From: Micromonospora sp. KC606
Lineage (GTDB): Bacteria > Actinomycetota > Actinomycetes > Mycobacteriales > Micromonosporaceae
Reading direction: 5' to 3'
Assembly: GCF_004348675.1 (NCBI RefSeq)
Contig: NZ_SMKN01000010.1
Span: 1 to 64,000, forward strand
Length of the DNA stretch: 64,000 nucleotides
The position numbers were made by a program, and so were the translations under genes. Shown piece after piece: positions 36,401-44,427 of the stretch (the first letter of the stretch is position 1; each line of letters begins with the position of its first letter). The notes below the pieces were generated by a model. The model saw only the letters and a list, made by a program, of their open reading frames with translations, had not been told where the DNA came from and ran no database searches.

Positions 36401-36588
36401 GGCCCGGCGGGCTCGCCCGCCGGTGCCGTCGGTCCCTGCACCGGCGCGGCCTGCGCCGGTCGGGCCTGCACCGCCGCGCCCAGGCCGGCCGCCAGCACGA
36501 CGCTCAGCGCCGCCGCGATCCGGCGGCCGCCACCGCCGGGATGCCCGGCCCTGAGGGTCCGGCCCCAGCTTCTTCCCTGTCTAGCCAC
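30487..36588 (-). CDS. Secreted RHS/YD-repeat protein, probable polymorphic toxin
   Basis: A 2033-residue exported protein. GTG 36588 follows AGGAGG by five bases; residues about 22-47 form a signal peptide (AAALSVVLAAGLGAAVQA). The order is: N-terminal wall-type region; a DNRLRE-like domain (about 290-480, with AFVQNTYPTD and KARSFLSF); Ig-like modules (about 490-760); an RHS N-terminal segment GPGTVNLITGDLAV near 850; many YD repeats (for example TRYDGAGREYETTVAG); and the core end GVRLYNTATGRFLQVDPVYG, then YEYTCADPANKLDLDG. After DLDG a 96-residue tip with six cysteines and about one quarter Lys/Arg remains. Such tips are usually the toxin part. No immunity gene follows; the gene converges on araC. 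Confidence 0.9.
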   Translation of the reverse strand: MARQGRSWGRTLRAGHPGGGGRRIAAALSVVLAAGLGAAVQARPAQAAPVQGPTAPAGEPAGPLQRPDEPAALATARLSGKRVLISGRTTGTTQFWALPSGAVEAEISAGPVRVRGDDGGWVDVDTTLRRNPDGSVTPAAHPYRLKLSGPVGAGEHELIQLGTGGQQSTLGWSGRLPEPILDGATATYPEVRPGVDLVVTATRTGYEQTLVVKNRQAAAQVRQIRLPWRTPGTATAAATRARHLPALMWDSRVDRASGERTHRAGVGVRHEGTGAKSTLVLTPDARFLTDRATTYPVVIDPSQSLGPNFDAFVQNTYPTDQSTATELKLGTHDGGSTKARSFLSFHNLSWLWDKRVTAATLSLWNHHSYSCSARSWEAWQVNPVNNTARWTAQPAWLAKAGTSTETKGFSTSCGGGRVSVPVTLAFQKTAEERWQTSNIGLRATSETDSYGWKRFHSAEGANPPKVTLTYESKSAVTTQATAPSTVCATGADRPYIASLTPQLRAQVTDADGSSVHATFEWHAVGGALIGSATEGPGASGSWLSTTVPAGAFVEGGSYAWRVRGRDGAEADAWSPWCELTVDTVAPSASPTVSSTAYPAGQWAGAAGTTGSFTLGAGGVADVAAYEYGLDTNPPNQVVNAAAPGANVTLSLTPAADGPHTLYVRTRDRAGNRSPLRAYAFSVGGGALTGPRTGDITAAKTPITGVGRSTATGVTYQWRRADTDAWVDIPAAHVTVAAGGAKVTWPLPTSGGGEFPKLNWDVAATLAGVDAQAVPRDGPLQLRGSFVGGTAAASGAVRITFDRDRATAATEEIGPGTVNLITGDLAVTDTDVSVDAYGSDLTVGRTYHSRRSTQTDATAMFGPGWVSGAAVEEADAAWTGLTVYGSLVQVGTTDGDTVGFSRRTATVFDPEVGMEPLKLTYTAAGDTYTLTDTDGTAVTFTRVAGSAAGRYVPTVTRTPGSEQTTTWSWERVTVAGQEVLRPTRMLAPVPDGVNCATLTRGCRALTFRYATATTATGGTEDTWGDYLGRVKEIAFTAWDPDQATPAMRTVVLARYAYDDAGRLRAQWDPRRDRADGGVVRHQWETYAYQADGVLSTVTPPGQESWRFRYTTVPGDPGAGRLHQVSRSALAAGTATDTVVYRVPVSGGGAPYDLSPAQTARWGQSEVPTDATAVFPADQVPTGNPATGSLPSSWERASVTYLDANAREVNTATPGGHVTATWRDAHGNVVRSLTAANRARALDDAPGDTPERESSLALDHSTEQVWSDDGQRLLSTLAPRREVVLPSGATVLGRTLTRNTYDQGAPSTGGPYHLLTTREDLVRHWGPTGVEVDTDKRTTSTAYDWSLRQPTATTADPGGLAHTVRSSYDPGTAVETSTTTAAGGTSTGTPATRRTVVYRATAGSGHPECDLRPEWANLPCRVQPGGQPADGPELPSTVTTYDMFHQPRVVTERTGAGVLRTTTTRYDGAGREYETTVAGPAGSGTAVPTERKVYDPVTGLLVRTQSVSGGAVIAEIVRGYDTLGRLTSYTDADGNVSTTTYDLRSRVATSTDGRGTRVHTYDGGAERRGLLTSVHDSQAGLFTGRYDPDGTLVSESWPIGVVVSRQVDPSGEPVAVTYTRPGCAATDCTLFRESVDRSAHGQAREIVSTLSRRAYRYDQVGRLTQVQVTEGDGCTTRTYAFDAASNRRSGTEYGPAGDGGCQATSPAATRTWSYDTADRATTAGYAYDTLGRTTSVPAVDTANPDGGEVTVGYHVTDLVDTITQGGRSTDYRLDVDGERIRSWTDAAGAATVTAVHHYDGDEDAPAWTQENATDHTRPVAGLAELAGIWDSAAGTVGWQLTNLHGDVVATIHGDDAGLTTVGEASEYGIPADEVGERRYGWLGGKLRAADAPSGLVLMGVRLYNTATGRFLQVDPVYGGSCGRYEYTCADPANKLDLDGKRICVWKWCWNRSGGKGKTRWCGTCWLNHGAKKFYKFTNKWKKRGKRYGKACAYGAFGGIVVDSIKNRKAFRGKWRSWGYAGCFGFMYTKWSRGRW

Positions 36589-36964
36589 CACGACCTCCTG
36601 GGTGAACCGAGGCGTCTCTCGCCGTCGGTATGGCCCCGTCCCGTTGACGCCCCGTGCGTCGGTCAGGCAGGTTGGACCGTCTCCATCGCCACGCCGCTCG
36701 CCGCTGCGTTGCGCGGGCGGCCGCAGCACGAAGGCGGCGAAAATCGTCGGCGATGCGGACATCCCTGTGGGTCAGGGCAGGCGTCACGGTAAGGACCAGC
36801 GCTTCGAAAACCCTTTGACCAGCAGACCGGGAAACCCGCGCCGATGAACGGTCGGCGGCGCTCGGGTGACCGGCGGAAGGCGTGCGGATTACCGGCGCGA
36901 CGGCGCGGCTCACAACGTGGAAACGGGGCCAACCAGTCGAGCGACGATGATCCATAGTGGGGCT
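36589..36964. other. 376-base divergent spacer between RHS and SARP genes
   Basis: No convincing gene. The AGGAGG ribosome site of the RHS gene is at 36594-36599 on the minus strand. For the SARP gene, CATAGT (36953-36958) ends six bases before its ATG. TTGACC at 36815-36820 has no matching -10. I see no other clear regulatory motif. Confidence 0.5.
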
Positions 36965-39715
36965 ATGAACGACCGGAGCTGGAGCCGGCGTTACCACCTG
37001 TTGGGGCCGGTGACGGTCCACGACGACGGGGTGCCGGTGCCATTGGGCGGACCCAAACCCCGCACGATCCTGGCCGCGCTCCTGCTGGACGCCAACCGGG
37101 TGGTCGCGGAGGAACAGCTCGTCGCCCTCACCTGGGGGGAGACCTGGCCGGCGACGGTTCGCGGCCAGCTGCAGGCGTACGTGTCGGGCCTGCGCCGGCG
37201 GCTCGGCGCGGCGACCATCGTTCGTCGCCCACCCGGTTACCTGATCACCGTGCGGCCCGGCGAGCTCGACCTGCACGACTTCGACGAGGCGGTGGCCCGC
37301 GCCCAGCGGGAGACCGCCAACCCGGCCGCGCGGGCCGACCTGCTGCGCCAGGCCCTGGCCCGGTGGCCCGGGCCGGAGATGGGCGGCACCACCGAGTCGA
37401 TGCGCGCCACCCGAGGCCCCGAGCTGCGGGAACGCCGACTCGCCGCGGCCGAGGAGTGGTACGACGCCGAGCTTGCCGCTGGGCGGCACGCCGAGATGGT
37501 CGGCCCGCTGCGGCAGGCGGTGCACGCCGAGCCGTTCCGGGAACGGCTGCACGCCCAGCTGATGCTTGCCCTGCACGGCTGCGGCCGGACCGCCGAGGCG
37601 CTCGACGTCTACGCGGCCGTGCGGGCCCGACTCGCCGACGAACTCGGTGTCGACCCGGGTGTGGTACTGCGACGAGCCCGGCAGCTGCTGTTGCGCGGGG
37701 ACGATTCGGAGGCCGGCGGGCCGCCGGTCACCGTGCCCCGGCAGCTCCCCGCCGAGCTGCCGGGCTTCATCGGCCGTGCCGAACAGCTCGCCAACCTGGA
37801 CGCGGCCGTGCGCCCCAGGTCCGGAGCCCGGATCGCCGTGGTCACCGGCACCGCCGGGGTGGGCAAGACCGCGCTGGCGGTGCGATGGGCGCACCGGGCG
37901 CACGCCCGGTTCCCCGACGGGCAGCTCTACGTGGACCTGCGGGGGTTCGATCCCGCCGGCCCGGCCATGACCGCAGCCGAGGCGGTCCGCGGCTTGCTCG
38001 ACGCACTGCAGGTGCCGGCGGGGCGGATCCCGACCGGCCTGGACGCGCAGGTGGGCCTCTACCGCAGCCTGCTGGCCGACCAGCGGGCGCTGGTGGTGCT
38101 GGACAATGCCCGCGACCCCGACCAGGTGCGCCCACTGCTGCCCGGTGCGGCGTCCTGTTTCACGCTCGTCACCAGCCGGACCGACCTCGCCGGGCTGGTG
38201 GCTGCGGAGGGGGCGGTGCCGGTGCCGCTCGACCTGTTCTCGCCGGCGGAGGCGTGCCAGATGCTCGCCCGGCGGCTCGGCGCGGACCGGGTGCGCCGGG
38301 AACCGCGGGCGGTGCAGGAGATCATCGACGCCTCCGCCCGGCTGCCGCTGGCCCTGGCCGTCGTCGCGGCGCGGGCGGCCGGCCGGCCCTCGTTCCCGCT
38401 GTCGGCCCTCGCCGCCGAGCTGCGCGCGCACCACCGCCTCGACCAATTCGACGGGGGCGGTCCGCGCAGCGACCTGCGGACCGTGCTCGCGGTGTCCTAC
38501 CGTACGTTGGACGCCACCACGGCATGGGTGTTCCGGCTGCTCGGCCTGCACCCCGGGCCGAGCATCTCGGTGGCCGCCGCGGCGAGCCTGACCGGCGTCG
38601 ACGAAGGGACGGCACGCCGGGCGCTGGTAGCGCTCACCCGCGCCCATCTGTTGGACGAACCGTCCCCGGGCCGGTACGGCATGCACGACCTGCTGCGCGA
38701 GTACGCTGCCGAACTGGTCCGCACCCGCGACGACGAGGGGCAGCGGCGGATGGCGACGCACCGCATGCTGGACCACTACCTGCACACCGCGCTGGCCGCG
38801 GATCGGCTGCTGAACCCTCAGCGGGACGCGATCACGCCGGCGCCGCCCCGGGCCGGGGTGCGCCCCGAGACGCCGGCCGATGCCCAGGCGGCGATGCGGT
38901 GGTTCACCGTGGAGCACCCGGTGCTCGTGGCCCTCGCCCTGACGGCGCAGACCGGCTTCGACGCCCACCGCTGGCAGCTGGCCTGGGCCCTGGTGACCTA
39001 CTTCGACCGGCAGGGACACTGGGACGACTACGTCGCGGTGCATCACGCAGCGCTCGACGCGGCGGGACACGACGCGGGGCCGCTGCCACGGGCGCACGCC
39101 CTGCGCAACCTGGGCCGTGCCTACAGCCTGCTGCGCCGGCTGCGTGAGGCGGACAGCCACCTGCGCCAGGCGCTGGCGCTGTACGGTCGGTGCGGTGACG
39201 ACACCGGGGCGGCGCACGTGCACGGCAACCTGTCCTGGGTGGCGGAGCGTGACGGCCGTTTCCGCGACGCGCTGTACCACGCGCGGGAGGCCATGCTGCG
39301 GTACGAGCGGCTCGGCGACCCGGTGATGACCGCCAATGCCCGTAACACGGTGGGCTGGCAGCACGCGCAGTTGGGTGAACTGGACCAGGCGTTCGACGAC
39401 TGCCGGGCGGCGTTGGTCCTGCTGCGGGAGGCAGGTGACCGGTTCGGTGAGGCGGTCACCTGGGACAGCCTCGGTTACATCCACCACCGGCGGGGTGAGC
39501 CGTGGGAGGCGGTGGCCGGTTACCGGCGGGCGCTGGAGCTGTTCCGGGAGGTCGGCGACCTCAACAACGAGGGGCAGACCCTGACCAAGCTCGCCGCCGC
39601 GTACGACGCGGCGGGCGAGCCGGCCTCGGCTCGGCGGTCCCGGCAGGAGGCGCTGCACATCTTCGACAGGCTGGGGCACCCCGAGGCGGAGAAACTGCGC
39701 GCCGAACTCGAGTGA
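36965..39715 (+). CDS. AfsR/SARP-family transcriptional regulator with NB-ARC and TPR domains
   Basis: A 916-residue regulator. Residues about 1-95 form the OmpR-like winged helix (YHLLGPVTVHDDGVPVPLGG, PRTILAALLLDANRVVAEEQLV, LQAYVSGLRRRLG); about 95-240 the bacterial transcriptional activation domain; then an NB-ARC ATPase with Walker A VVTGTAGVGKTAL, Walker B QRALVVLDNA and LVTSRTD; and C-terminal TPR repeats (about 700-910). Such proteins activate secondary-metabolite or developmental genes. A -10-like CATAGT six bases before ATG suggests a leaderless message; ATG 36947 is an alternative. It diverges from the RHS gene and may control it or the distant biosynthetic cluster. Confidence 0.92.
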   Translation: MNDRSWSRRYHLLGPVTVHDDGVPVPLGGPKPRTILAALLLDANRVVAEEQLVALTWGETWPATVRGQLQAYVSGLRRRLGAATIVRRPPGYLITVRPGELDLHDFDEAVARAQRETANPAARADLLRQALARWPGPEMGGTTESMRATRGPELRERRLAAAEEWYDAELAAGRHAEMVGPLRQAVHAEPFRERLHAQLMLALHGCGRTAEALDVYAAVRARLADELGVDPGVVLRRARQLLLRGDDSEAGGPPVTVPRQLPAELPGFIGRAEQLANLDAAVRPRSGARIAVVTGTAGVGKTALAVRWAHRAHARFPDGQLYVDLRGFDPAGPAMTAAEAVRGLLDALQVPAGRIPTGLDAQVGLYRSLLADQRALVVLDNARDPDQVRPLLPGAASCFTLVTSRTDLAGLVAAEGAVPVPLDLFSPAEACQMLARRLGADRVRREPRAVQEIIDASARLPLALAVVAARAAGRPSFPLSALAAELRAHHRLDQFDGGGPRSDLRTVLAVSYRTLDATTAWVFRLLGLHPGPSISVAAAASLTGVDEGTARRALVALTRAHLLDEPSPGRYGMHDLLREYAAELVRTRDDEGQRRMATHRMLDHYLHTALAADRLLNPQRDAITPAPPRAGVRPETPADAQAAMRWFTVEHPVLVALALTAQTGFDAHRWQLAWALVTYFDRQGHWDDYVAVHHAALDAAGHDAGPLPRAHALRNLGRAYSLLRRLREADSHLRQALALYGRCGDDTGAAHVHGNLSWVAERDGRFRDALYHAREAMLRYERLGDPVMTANARNTVGWQHAQLGELDQAFDDCRAALVLLREAGDRFGEAVTWDSLGYIHHRRGEPWEAVAGYRRALELFREVGDLNNEGQTLTKLAAAYDAAGEPASARRSRQEALHIFDRLGHPEAEKLRAELE

Positions 39716-39957
39716 CGTGCCCGGATGTTGGGTGCGGGTCCAGGTCCATTCGCTCGCGAGGGTCCGCCACTCGCCGGCTATGGCCTGAGCTGGGCTTGAT
39801 CGCGATCTTCGTCGTCATGTTCGTCCGAGAGTCGGACTGGTTGGTCCGTCTGCTCCAGCCGGATCACCTGCCGAGGACTCGCGATCTGCAGCCCGCGCCA
39901 CGCCACGCGGCGCGGTTCCCGCAGGTAGATGACCGCCGGCATGATCGCAGGGCCGAG

Positions 39958-40953
39958 CTAACAGCCCGGATACTCCGCGTGGATGTCGCCGCCGTACAGC
40001 CGCAGACAGAAGTCGTTCATCCGCACCGCCGTGAGGGCGTGCCGGGCAAGGATTCCCGCCACGGCCGCCGGCACGCCCTGCGGAATGTCGCCGCTCGCGC
40101 AGCGGCGCACGTATCTGTCGCGGGCGACAAAATCACCGTTGACCGGTGCCGACACCCCGCACACGGTGGTGACCAGCCAGTTCACCAGCCACATCGCCGC
40201 GTAGTCGGCATCGTGGCCGACGTGGTGCCCGACAAACTCGCGCTCTGCGGGTGACAGGTCGAACCGAGGTGATGTGGCCAGCCCGAAATCGACGAGGTAG
40301 ATCCGATCACCGTCGGCCCGCATGTTGCCGAAGTGTCCGTCCATGTGCAACAGCTCGCGGGTGCTCAGGAACGCCGCGATCTCAAACAGCTGCCGCTCGA
40401 ACGTCTCGGCCATGTCGGTCGGGTCGTTCAGCCAGTCGAGCAGCGGGTGGGGGACGTACTCGTGAAACAGCACCAGGCTGGCGGCCGCGCCGGCCAGTTC
40501 CTCGAACCGGATGCGCACGCTCGGGGCACCGCCGAAATGGGCCACAACGGCGTCGATGTCAAGGTGCTCGGACGCGACAGGTGGGCGGCCGGGTAGCACC
40601 CGCCAGTGGTACAGCAACGGGAAGGACTCGGCCTCAGCGGCGAGGACTCCCTCGGTAATGATCATGTTTGCGGCCAGCTCGCGCCAGGCGCCGAAGCCTG
40701 GGCCGGCGAGGCGGTGGATGCCGTACTGGCAGTAGGTCGGCAGGTCGTACAGGTTTGCCGTGCTGAGTGGATGGGCCAGCTCCCGGTCGGTGATCGGGAT
40801 TTGCTTGGCGAACACCGGCACGCCATCGATGTCGAGCACCGAGGATCCGCCGCCCACGCCCACAGCGCCGGCGGGCGCGGCCTGGAGGAACGCCGCCAGC
40901 TCGTCGTCGGTGTAGGCGGACTGCCCGTTCGCCAGCGGTAGCACGGGACGCAC
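39958..40953 (-). CDS. Protein-kinase-like (phosphotransferase fold) protein
   Basis: A 331-residue soluble protein with a kinase-like fold. The nucleotide loop is glycine-rich (GAVGVGGGSSVLDIDG) followed by the lysine in VPVFAKQIPIT; the catalytic loop reads LLHMDGHFGNM, and the metal-binding DFG appears in IYLVDFGLA. The QYGIHRLAGPGFGAWRELAANM segment is typical of an actinobacterial stand-alone kinase-like family. Start is GTG 40953 with no strong ribosome site, so the true start could lie slightly upstream. Substrate unknown; it converges on the SARP gene. Confidence 0.75.
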   Translation of the reverse strand: MRPVLPLANGQSAYTDDELAAFLQAAPAGAVGVGGGSSVLDIDGVPVFAKQIPITDRELAHPLSTANLYDLPTYCQYGIHRLAGPGFGAWRELAANMIITEGVLAAEAESFPLLYHWRVLPGRPPVASEHLDIDAVVAHFGGAPSVRIRFEELAGAAASLVLFHEYVPHPLLDWLNDPTDMAETFERQLFEIAAFLSTRELLHMDGHFGNMRADGDRIYLVDFGLATSPRFDLSPAEREFVGHHVGHDADYAAMWLVNWLVTTVCGVSAPVNGDFVARDRYVRRCASGDIPQGVPAAVAGILARHALTAVRMNDFCLRLYGGDIHAEYPGC

Positions 40954-41293
40954 GCGCAGATCGCCGAGCGGTGGAGGCGCGAGCCCGGGGCGGCGAGCTG
41001 GCCCTCCTCCTGGAACTGGTCGCGCTGGCGCTCATCCCGCGTACGGCGCTGTTCAGGAACGTCACCGCCCGGTGAGAGTCGCCGACCAGCACAACCCGAC
41101 TGATGACCACGGTGCTCGCCAACCAGAGCGCCACCGCCGCCGACACTTCGGGGGCATCGCCCGCCAACCGCTGGATGGCCGTGGAGAGCCACCCTGAGTG
41201 AGGCCGGGCCGCAGCGGCGTGGCCGGTTCAGGCGACCAGGCGAGGCCGCGCGGACGCGGGAGACGTCTGTGCGGCCTCGCCTGGCCTGGCGGA
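40954..41293. other. 340-base spacer with a possible gene remnant
   Basis: On the minus strand, from about 41190 to 40980, one frame reads LAGDAPEVSAAVALWLASTV followed by VISRVVLVGDSHRAVTF, which looks protein-like, then degenerates. There is no good start and no recognised family. It may be the tail of a decayed gene. Nothing else is seen. Confidence 0.35.
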
Positions 41294-41977
41294 TCAACCG
41301 CCCACCGACACCGCCTCATCGGTGACGGCGATGCCCTTCGCGAAGCGCACGATCTGCTCTTCGCTCAGCCCCAGCTCCCCCGGAACCTGCACCAGTACAC
41401 TCACGCCCGAGGCATCCGGGAAGATCAGCCACCGGGTGTCCGACAGCTTTCCCTCCGCCTCCTCGGGGAAGCCCAGCTCACCCGCCCTGCCATTGATATC
41501 GACCTTCGTCACGGGGGATTTGTCGGGAAGCCGTGACAGGCTCTGAAGGGACACCGAGATCCGGCCCTGCAGGCTGACAGCGCCCCCGGGCGCGGGTGGG
41601 GCCGTGTCCGGGCCGGGCGGCATCACCACGAACATGCTCCTGTCCGATGAGACCACCTGCCAGCCCTCGGGCACGGTGCTCACCTCGAAGCCGACCGGCT
41701 GAGCACCGGTGTAGGCGACGAGCTGCAGCTGCGACGTCTGCGTCGTCGTGCCGGGTCCCTCCGCGACCGTGGTCGCGGCGCCACCGAGCTGGCCGGCGCC
41801 GAGGGCCACAGCGGCGACGGCGGCGACGGCCGCGCCGGAGAACGCGAGCCGCTGTCGCCGCCGGCGGGTCAGGGCGCGGTGTCCCCGGGCCACGTCGGCG
41901 GCGACGACCTCCGGGTTGGTCTGGTCGGGCGTGACGGCATGCGGCAGGGCCCGCAGGACGTCCACGACGTCTGGCAT
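41294..41977 (-). CDS. Probable membrane-anchored anti-sigma factor or sigma-linked protein
   Basis: A 227-residue protein with a cytoplasmic N-terminal ~40 residues, one membrane helix (FSGAAVAAVAAVALGAG, about 47-63) and an extracytoplasmic domain (VGFEVSTVPEGWQVVSSD...). This is the layout of anti-sigma partners of SigE-type ECF factors. Its ATG lies 36 bases downstream of the sigma gene, implying an operon. No zinc anti-sigma motif (HxxxCxxC) is present, so the assignment is from topology and context. Confidence 0.7.
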   Translation of the reverse strand: MPDVVDVLRALPHAVTPDQTNPEVVAADVARGHRALTRRRRQRLAFSGAAVAAVAAVALGAGQLGGAATTVAEGPGTTTQTSQLQLVAYTGAQPVGFEVSTVPEGWQVVSSDRSMFVVMPPGPDTAPPAPGGAVSLQGRISVSLQSLSRLPDKSPVTKVDINGRAGELGFPEEAEGKLSDTRWLIFPDASGVSVLVQVPGELGLSEEQIVRFAKGIAVTDEAVSVGG

Positions 41978-42013
41978 GTCAGTACTCCTTGACTCAGGCG
42001 GGTCAGATTTGGA

Positions 42014-42520
42014 TCAGGCGAACTGGTGTACATGTGCTGGGAAGAGCGCCCGTAGCCGCTCCAGCCCGCGGGCGCTCTGGCTCTTGACGTTGCCCTCGCT
42101 GCACCGCATGGCGTCGGCGGTCTCGGCGACGCTGAACCCTTCGACGTACCGCAGCACCACGGCCGTCCGCATGCTCGTCGGCAGGGTGGCCAGCAACGCC
42201 AGGACCGTCGTCTCGTCGCCGTGCGGAGCCTCGACGGCGGCGACGTCGGGCAGCTGCGCCTGTACCTGCTCACGCCGACGAAACAGGCTGCGGCGCTCGT
42301 CCGTCGCCGCGTTCACGACGCACCGCCGCGCGTACGCGTCCACGGTGTCCGGCCGCACTCTCGGCCAGGCCAGATACAGGCGAGTCAGCGCCGTCTGCAC
42401 CACGTCCTCGGCCTTGGCCAGGTCACCCGAGACCAACAGCGTGGCCACCCGCACCAATGCGGCGCGCCGGGTTGTCACGAACTCGGTGAACTCGCGATCC
42501 TGCTCGGAAGGCCGTCTCAC
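42014..42520 (-). CDS. SigE-family ECF RNA polymerase sigma factor
   Basis: A 168-residue ECF sigma factor. Region 2: REFTEFVTTRRAALVRVATLL, AEDVVQTALTRLYLAW and YARRCVVNAATDERR. Region 4: LALLATLPTSMRTAVVLRY and FSVAETADAMRCSEGNVKSQ. The family normally starts a few residues before DREFTEFV, so GTG 42520 with AGGAGAGG ten bases upstream is preferred; GTG 42562 is possible. It likely controls itself and the downstream membrane protein; the stimulus is unknown. Confidence 0.9.
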   Translation of the reverse strand: MRRPSEQDREFTEFVTTRRAALVRVATLLVSGDLAKAEDVVQTALTRLYLAWPRVRPDTVDAYARRCVVNAATDERRSLFRRREQVQAQLPDVAAVEAPHGDETTVLALLATLPTSMRTAVVLRYVEGFSVAETADAMRCSEGNVKSQSARGLERLRALFPAHVHQFA

Positions 42521-42565
42521 AGGCCACCCACCTCTCCTCGTCCCCGCTTGTAATTCGGACACCTC

Positions 42566-42769
42566 TCATACGGGATCGCCTTCGTGTCCGTTGCATGCCG
42601 GACGAGGAGATCTGCGGCCCCCGCTTTCGTGGAGCCGGCGGCCCTGATGCCCGGACACCGACGGAGGCTTGGCCTTCCACACCTGCAGGATCGGTCCGAC
42701 CATCGCCCACTGCGAATTGGTCAGGTCACTCGGAGACGCCCCGCGACGACTTCCCGGGTGAAGGGCACG
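42566..42769 (-). pseudogene. IS5-family transposase N-terminal remnant
   Basis: One minus-strand frame reads SDLTNSQWAMVGPILQVW followed by KAKPPSVSGHQGR, the conserved start of IS5-family transposases (LTxxQWxxxxPxL...SVSGHxGR). It has no proper start codon, breaks off into unrelated sequence after about 35 residues and stops at 42566. No DDE catalytic domain or terminal inverted repeats were found, so only a relic remains. Confidence 0.6.
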
Positions 42770-43780
42770 CTAGGTTCGGCACCCCCCTGCGGGCATGGCA
42801 GGCGTTGCGCGAAGGCTGTGACGTGTCCAGATCGCGACGTCGAGCAGGCGTAGGTAGCAGTCTGGGTGAGTCCACGCCGGCTGGGCGGAGCCCCTCGATC
42901 TCATCCCGAAGGGCGGATTCTTTCGGCGCGGTTGAGGATGGATCACCGACGCCCGGGCTGCCGCCGACCGTGCGCTAGCAACGTCACGGCAAGCGGATCG
43001 ATTCCGGCGTACGGTCGTGTGCCGAGATCCGCGTGCCGATCACTGATGCGGGTCTAGCCGATGAGTCCCGTCGGGCAGCGCCCCCAGGAACGCGGCCGTG
43101 CGTGTTCGGGTTTCCGGCCGATGGTGCGGGTGGCCGTCCAGGCGACAGTCGTCGCGGACCGCCCGACGCCGGCAGCCTCAGTCGCCGCCGGCGTCGTCAA
43201 ACCCATCACCGTGGTTCGCGCGCTCCAGCGCACCGTCGAGGTCGGCGAGGTCCGGTGCGGACGCGGCTCCTCGTAGCACTATGGGCCGGCGTTCGCGCTA
43301 CTGCAGGTATCGCCGACGATTGTTTTAGCAGCTCACACTATCTGGGCGGCAGTCTTTACCGTCGTTCGCTGTGGCGTCGTGTCGGCTGCGACGGCGAACG
43401 GGTGGCGCAACCGATGCATCGCCACCTCACCGCAGTCGGATGCACGAGGTGCGGGCTTTTCTTCTTCCGCGATGGACGGAGCAAGAAACTGTGCCATGCA
43501 ACCGCAGGCCGCAGCAGGGGTCAGGCTTCGGAAACGCGGAGCGCCGGCAACCGGGTGCCAGCTGTGGCTGAACCCGCCGACGACCGTCGCCGGGTGGGCG
43601 CCGGTTGTGCGCGGTGACGTGGTGATCACTGTCATGCTATGCCTTCCTCGAACGGCACGTCGCAAGGAAGGCACGGGCCGCAGGCCACGAGACATCACAG
43701 AACGAACCTGAACAAATGATGATAGATGCGCCGAACGGCGGCCTGCTGAACCAGTCAGGCCGCCTGCGGCAGAGCGTGGA
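42770..43780. other. 1-kb degenerate region
   Basis: No reading frame here has credible protein character; the longer frames are arginine/proline-rich shadows. Local base composition is less GC-biased than neighbouring genes (for example around 43310-43360). Next to the IS5 relic, this looks like decayed or rearranged DNA. Confidence 0.45.
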
Positions 43781-43984
43781 TCAGAGCAAGCGGATATCCG
43801 ACGCCTGCGGACCCTTCGGGCCCTGGGTGATGTCGAACTCCACCCGCTGGTTCTCCTCAAGGCTGCGGAAGCCACTCGCCGAGATCGCCGAGAAATGGGC
43901 GAAAACGTCGGCGCCGCCGCCGTCCTGGCTGATGAAGCCGAAGCCCTTGTCGCCGTTGAACCACTTCACGGTACCTGTAGCCAT
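43781..43984 (-). CDS. Cold-shock protein (CspA family)
   Basis: A 67-residue cold-shock-domain protein that binds single-stranded RNA and DNA. RNP1 is KGFGFISQ and RNP2 is DVFAHFSAI, within [14 protein letters not shown]...[10 protein letters not shown], full length for the family. The start has AAGGAG five bases upstream. A long upstream leader contains a terminator-like hairpin, so expression may be set post-initiation. Confidence 0.96.
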   Translation of the reverse strand: MATGTVKWFNGDKGFGFISQDGGGADVFAHFSAISASGFRSLEENQRVEFDITQGPKGPQASDIRLL

Positions 43985-44074
43985 GTCTGCTCCTTCGCAG
44001 GCCGTTGGAGACCGCACTGTGCGGACTCGCGCGCCGCCGCGTTGATCATCCGCGCCGGAACCGACACGAAGACG

Positions 44075-44112
44075 AAAAAAGCACCTGGATGGGTTTTGGT
44101 TAACCCATCAGG
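44075..44112 (-). terminator. Intrinsic terminator or attenuator upstream of the cold-shock gene
   Basis: On the minus strand CCTGATGGGTT / AACCCATCCAGG (one bulged base, six-base loop) is followed by TGC and six T (44080-44075). This is the only classical U-tract terminator noticed in the window. It ends about 90 bases before the cold-shock start and about 90 bases after the small gene at 44203, so it either ends that gene or acts in the cold-shock leader. Confidence 0.7.
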
Positions 44113-44202
44113 CGCCGAGACGTCTACGGAAATCAAAACTGCAACCAGGCAAGTCTAGCACAGAACCAGGCGCTCGCCGGCAGCCTGAGGCATGCGCCTC
44201 CG

Positions 44203-44427
44203 TCACAGCACTGCACCGCGAGGCGCAACTTCGATCGCCGCGACGCCTCGGCCGTAGAGTACGACGAGCCGATCACCGTGTTTGGTGCGCAGCACTCCCG
44301 AATCCTGCGCCAGCGTCGAGATCACGTGCTCCACAAGCTCGTCCTCATCGGAGACGTCCGGTTTGTCGCACGTGACGTCCATGCGGTCGCCGCCGATGAG
44401 CCGGACGCGTAGCACCATAGTTGCCAT
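44203..44427 (-). CDS. Small hypothetical protein
   Basis: A 74-residue protein, MATMVLRVRLIGGDRMDVTC and then EDELVEHVISTLAQDSGVLR and LVVLYGRGVAAIEVAPRG. The alternating strand/helix pattern and balanced composition look genuine, resembling small beta-rich proteins encoded near regulators, but I do not recognise the family. ATG 44427 lacks a strong ribosome site; TAGCTT seven bases upstream might give a leaderless message. Confidence 0.55.
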   Translation of the reverse strand: MATMVLRVRLIGGDRMDVTCDKPDVSDEDELVEHVISTLAQDSGVLRTKHGDRLVVLYGRGVAAIEVAPRGAVL

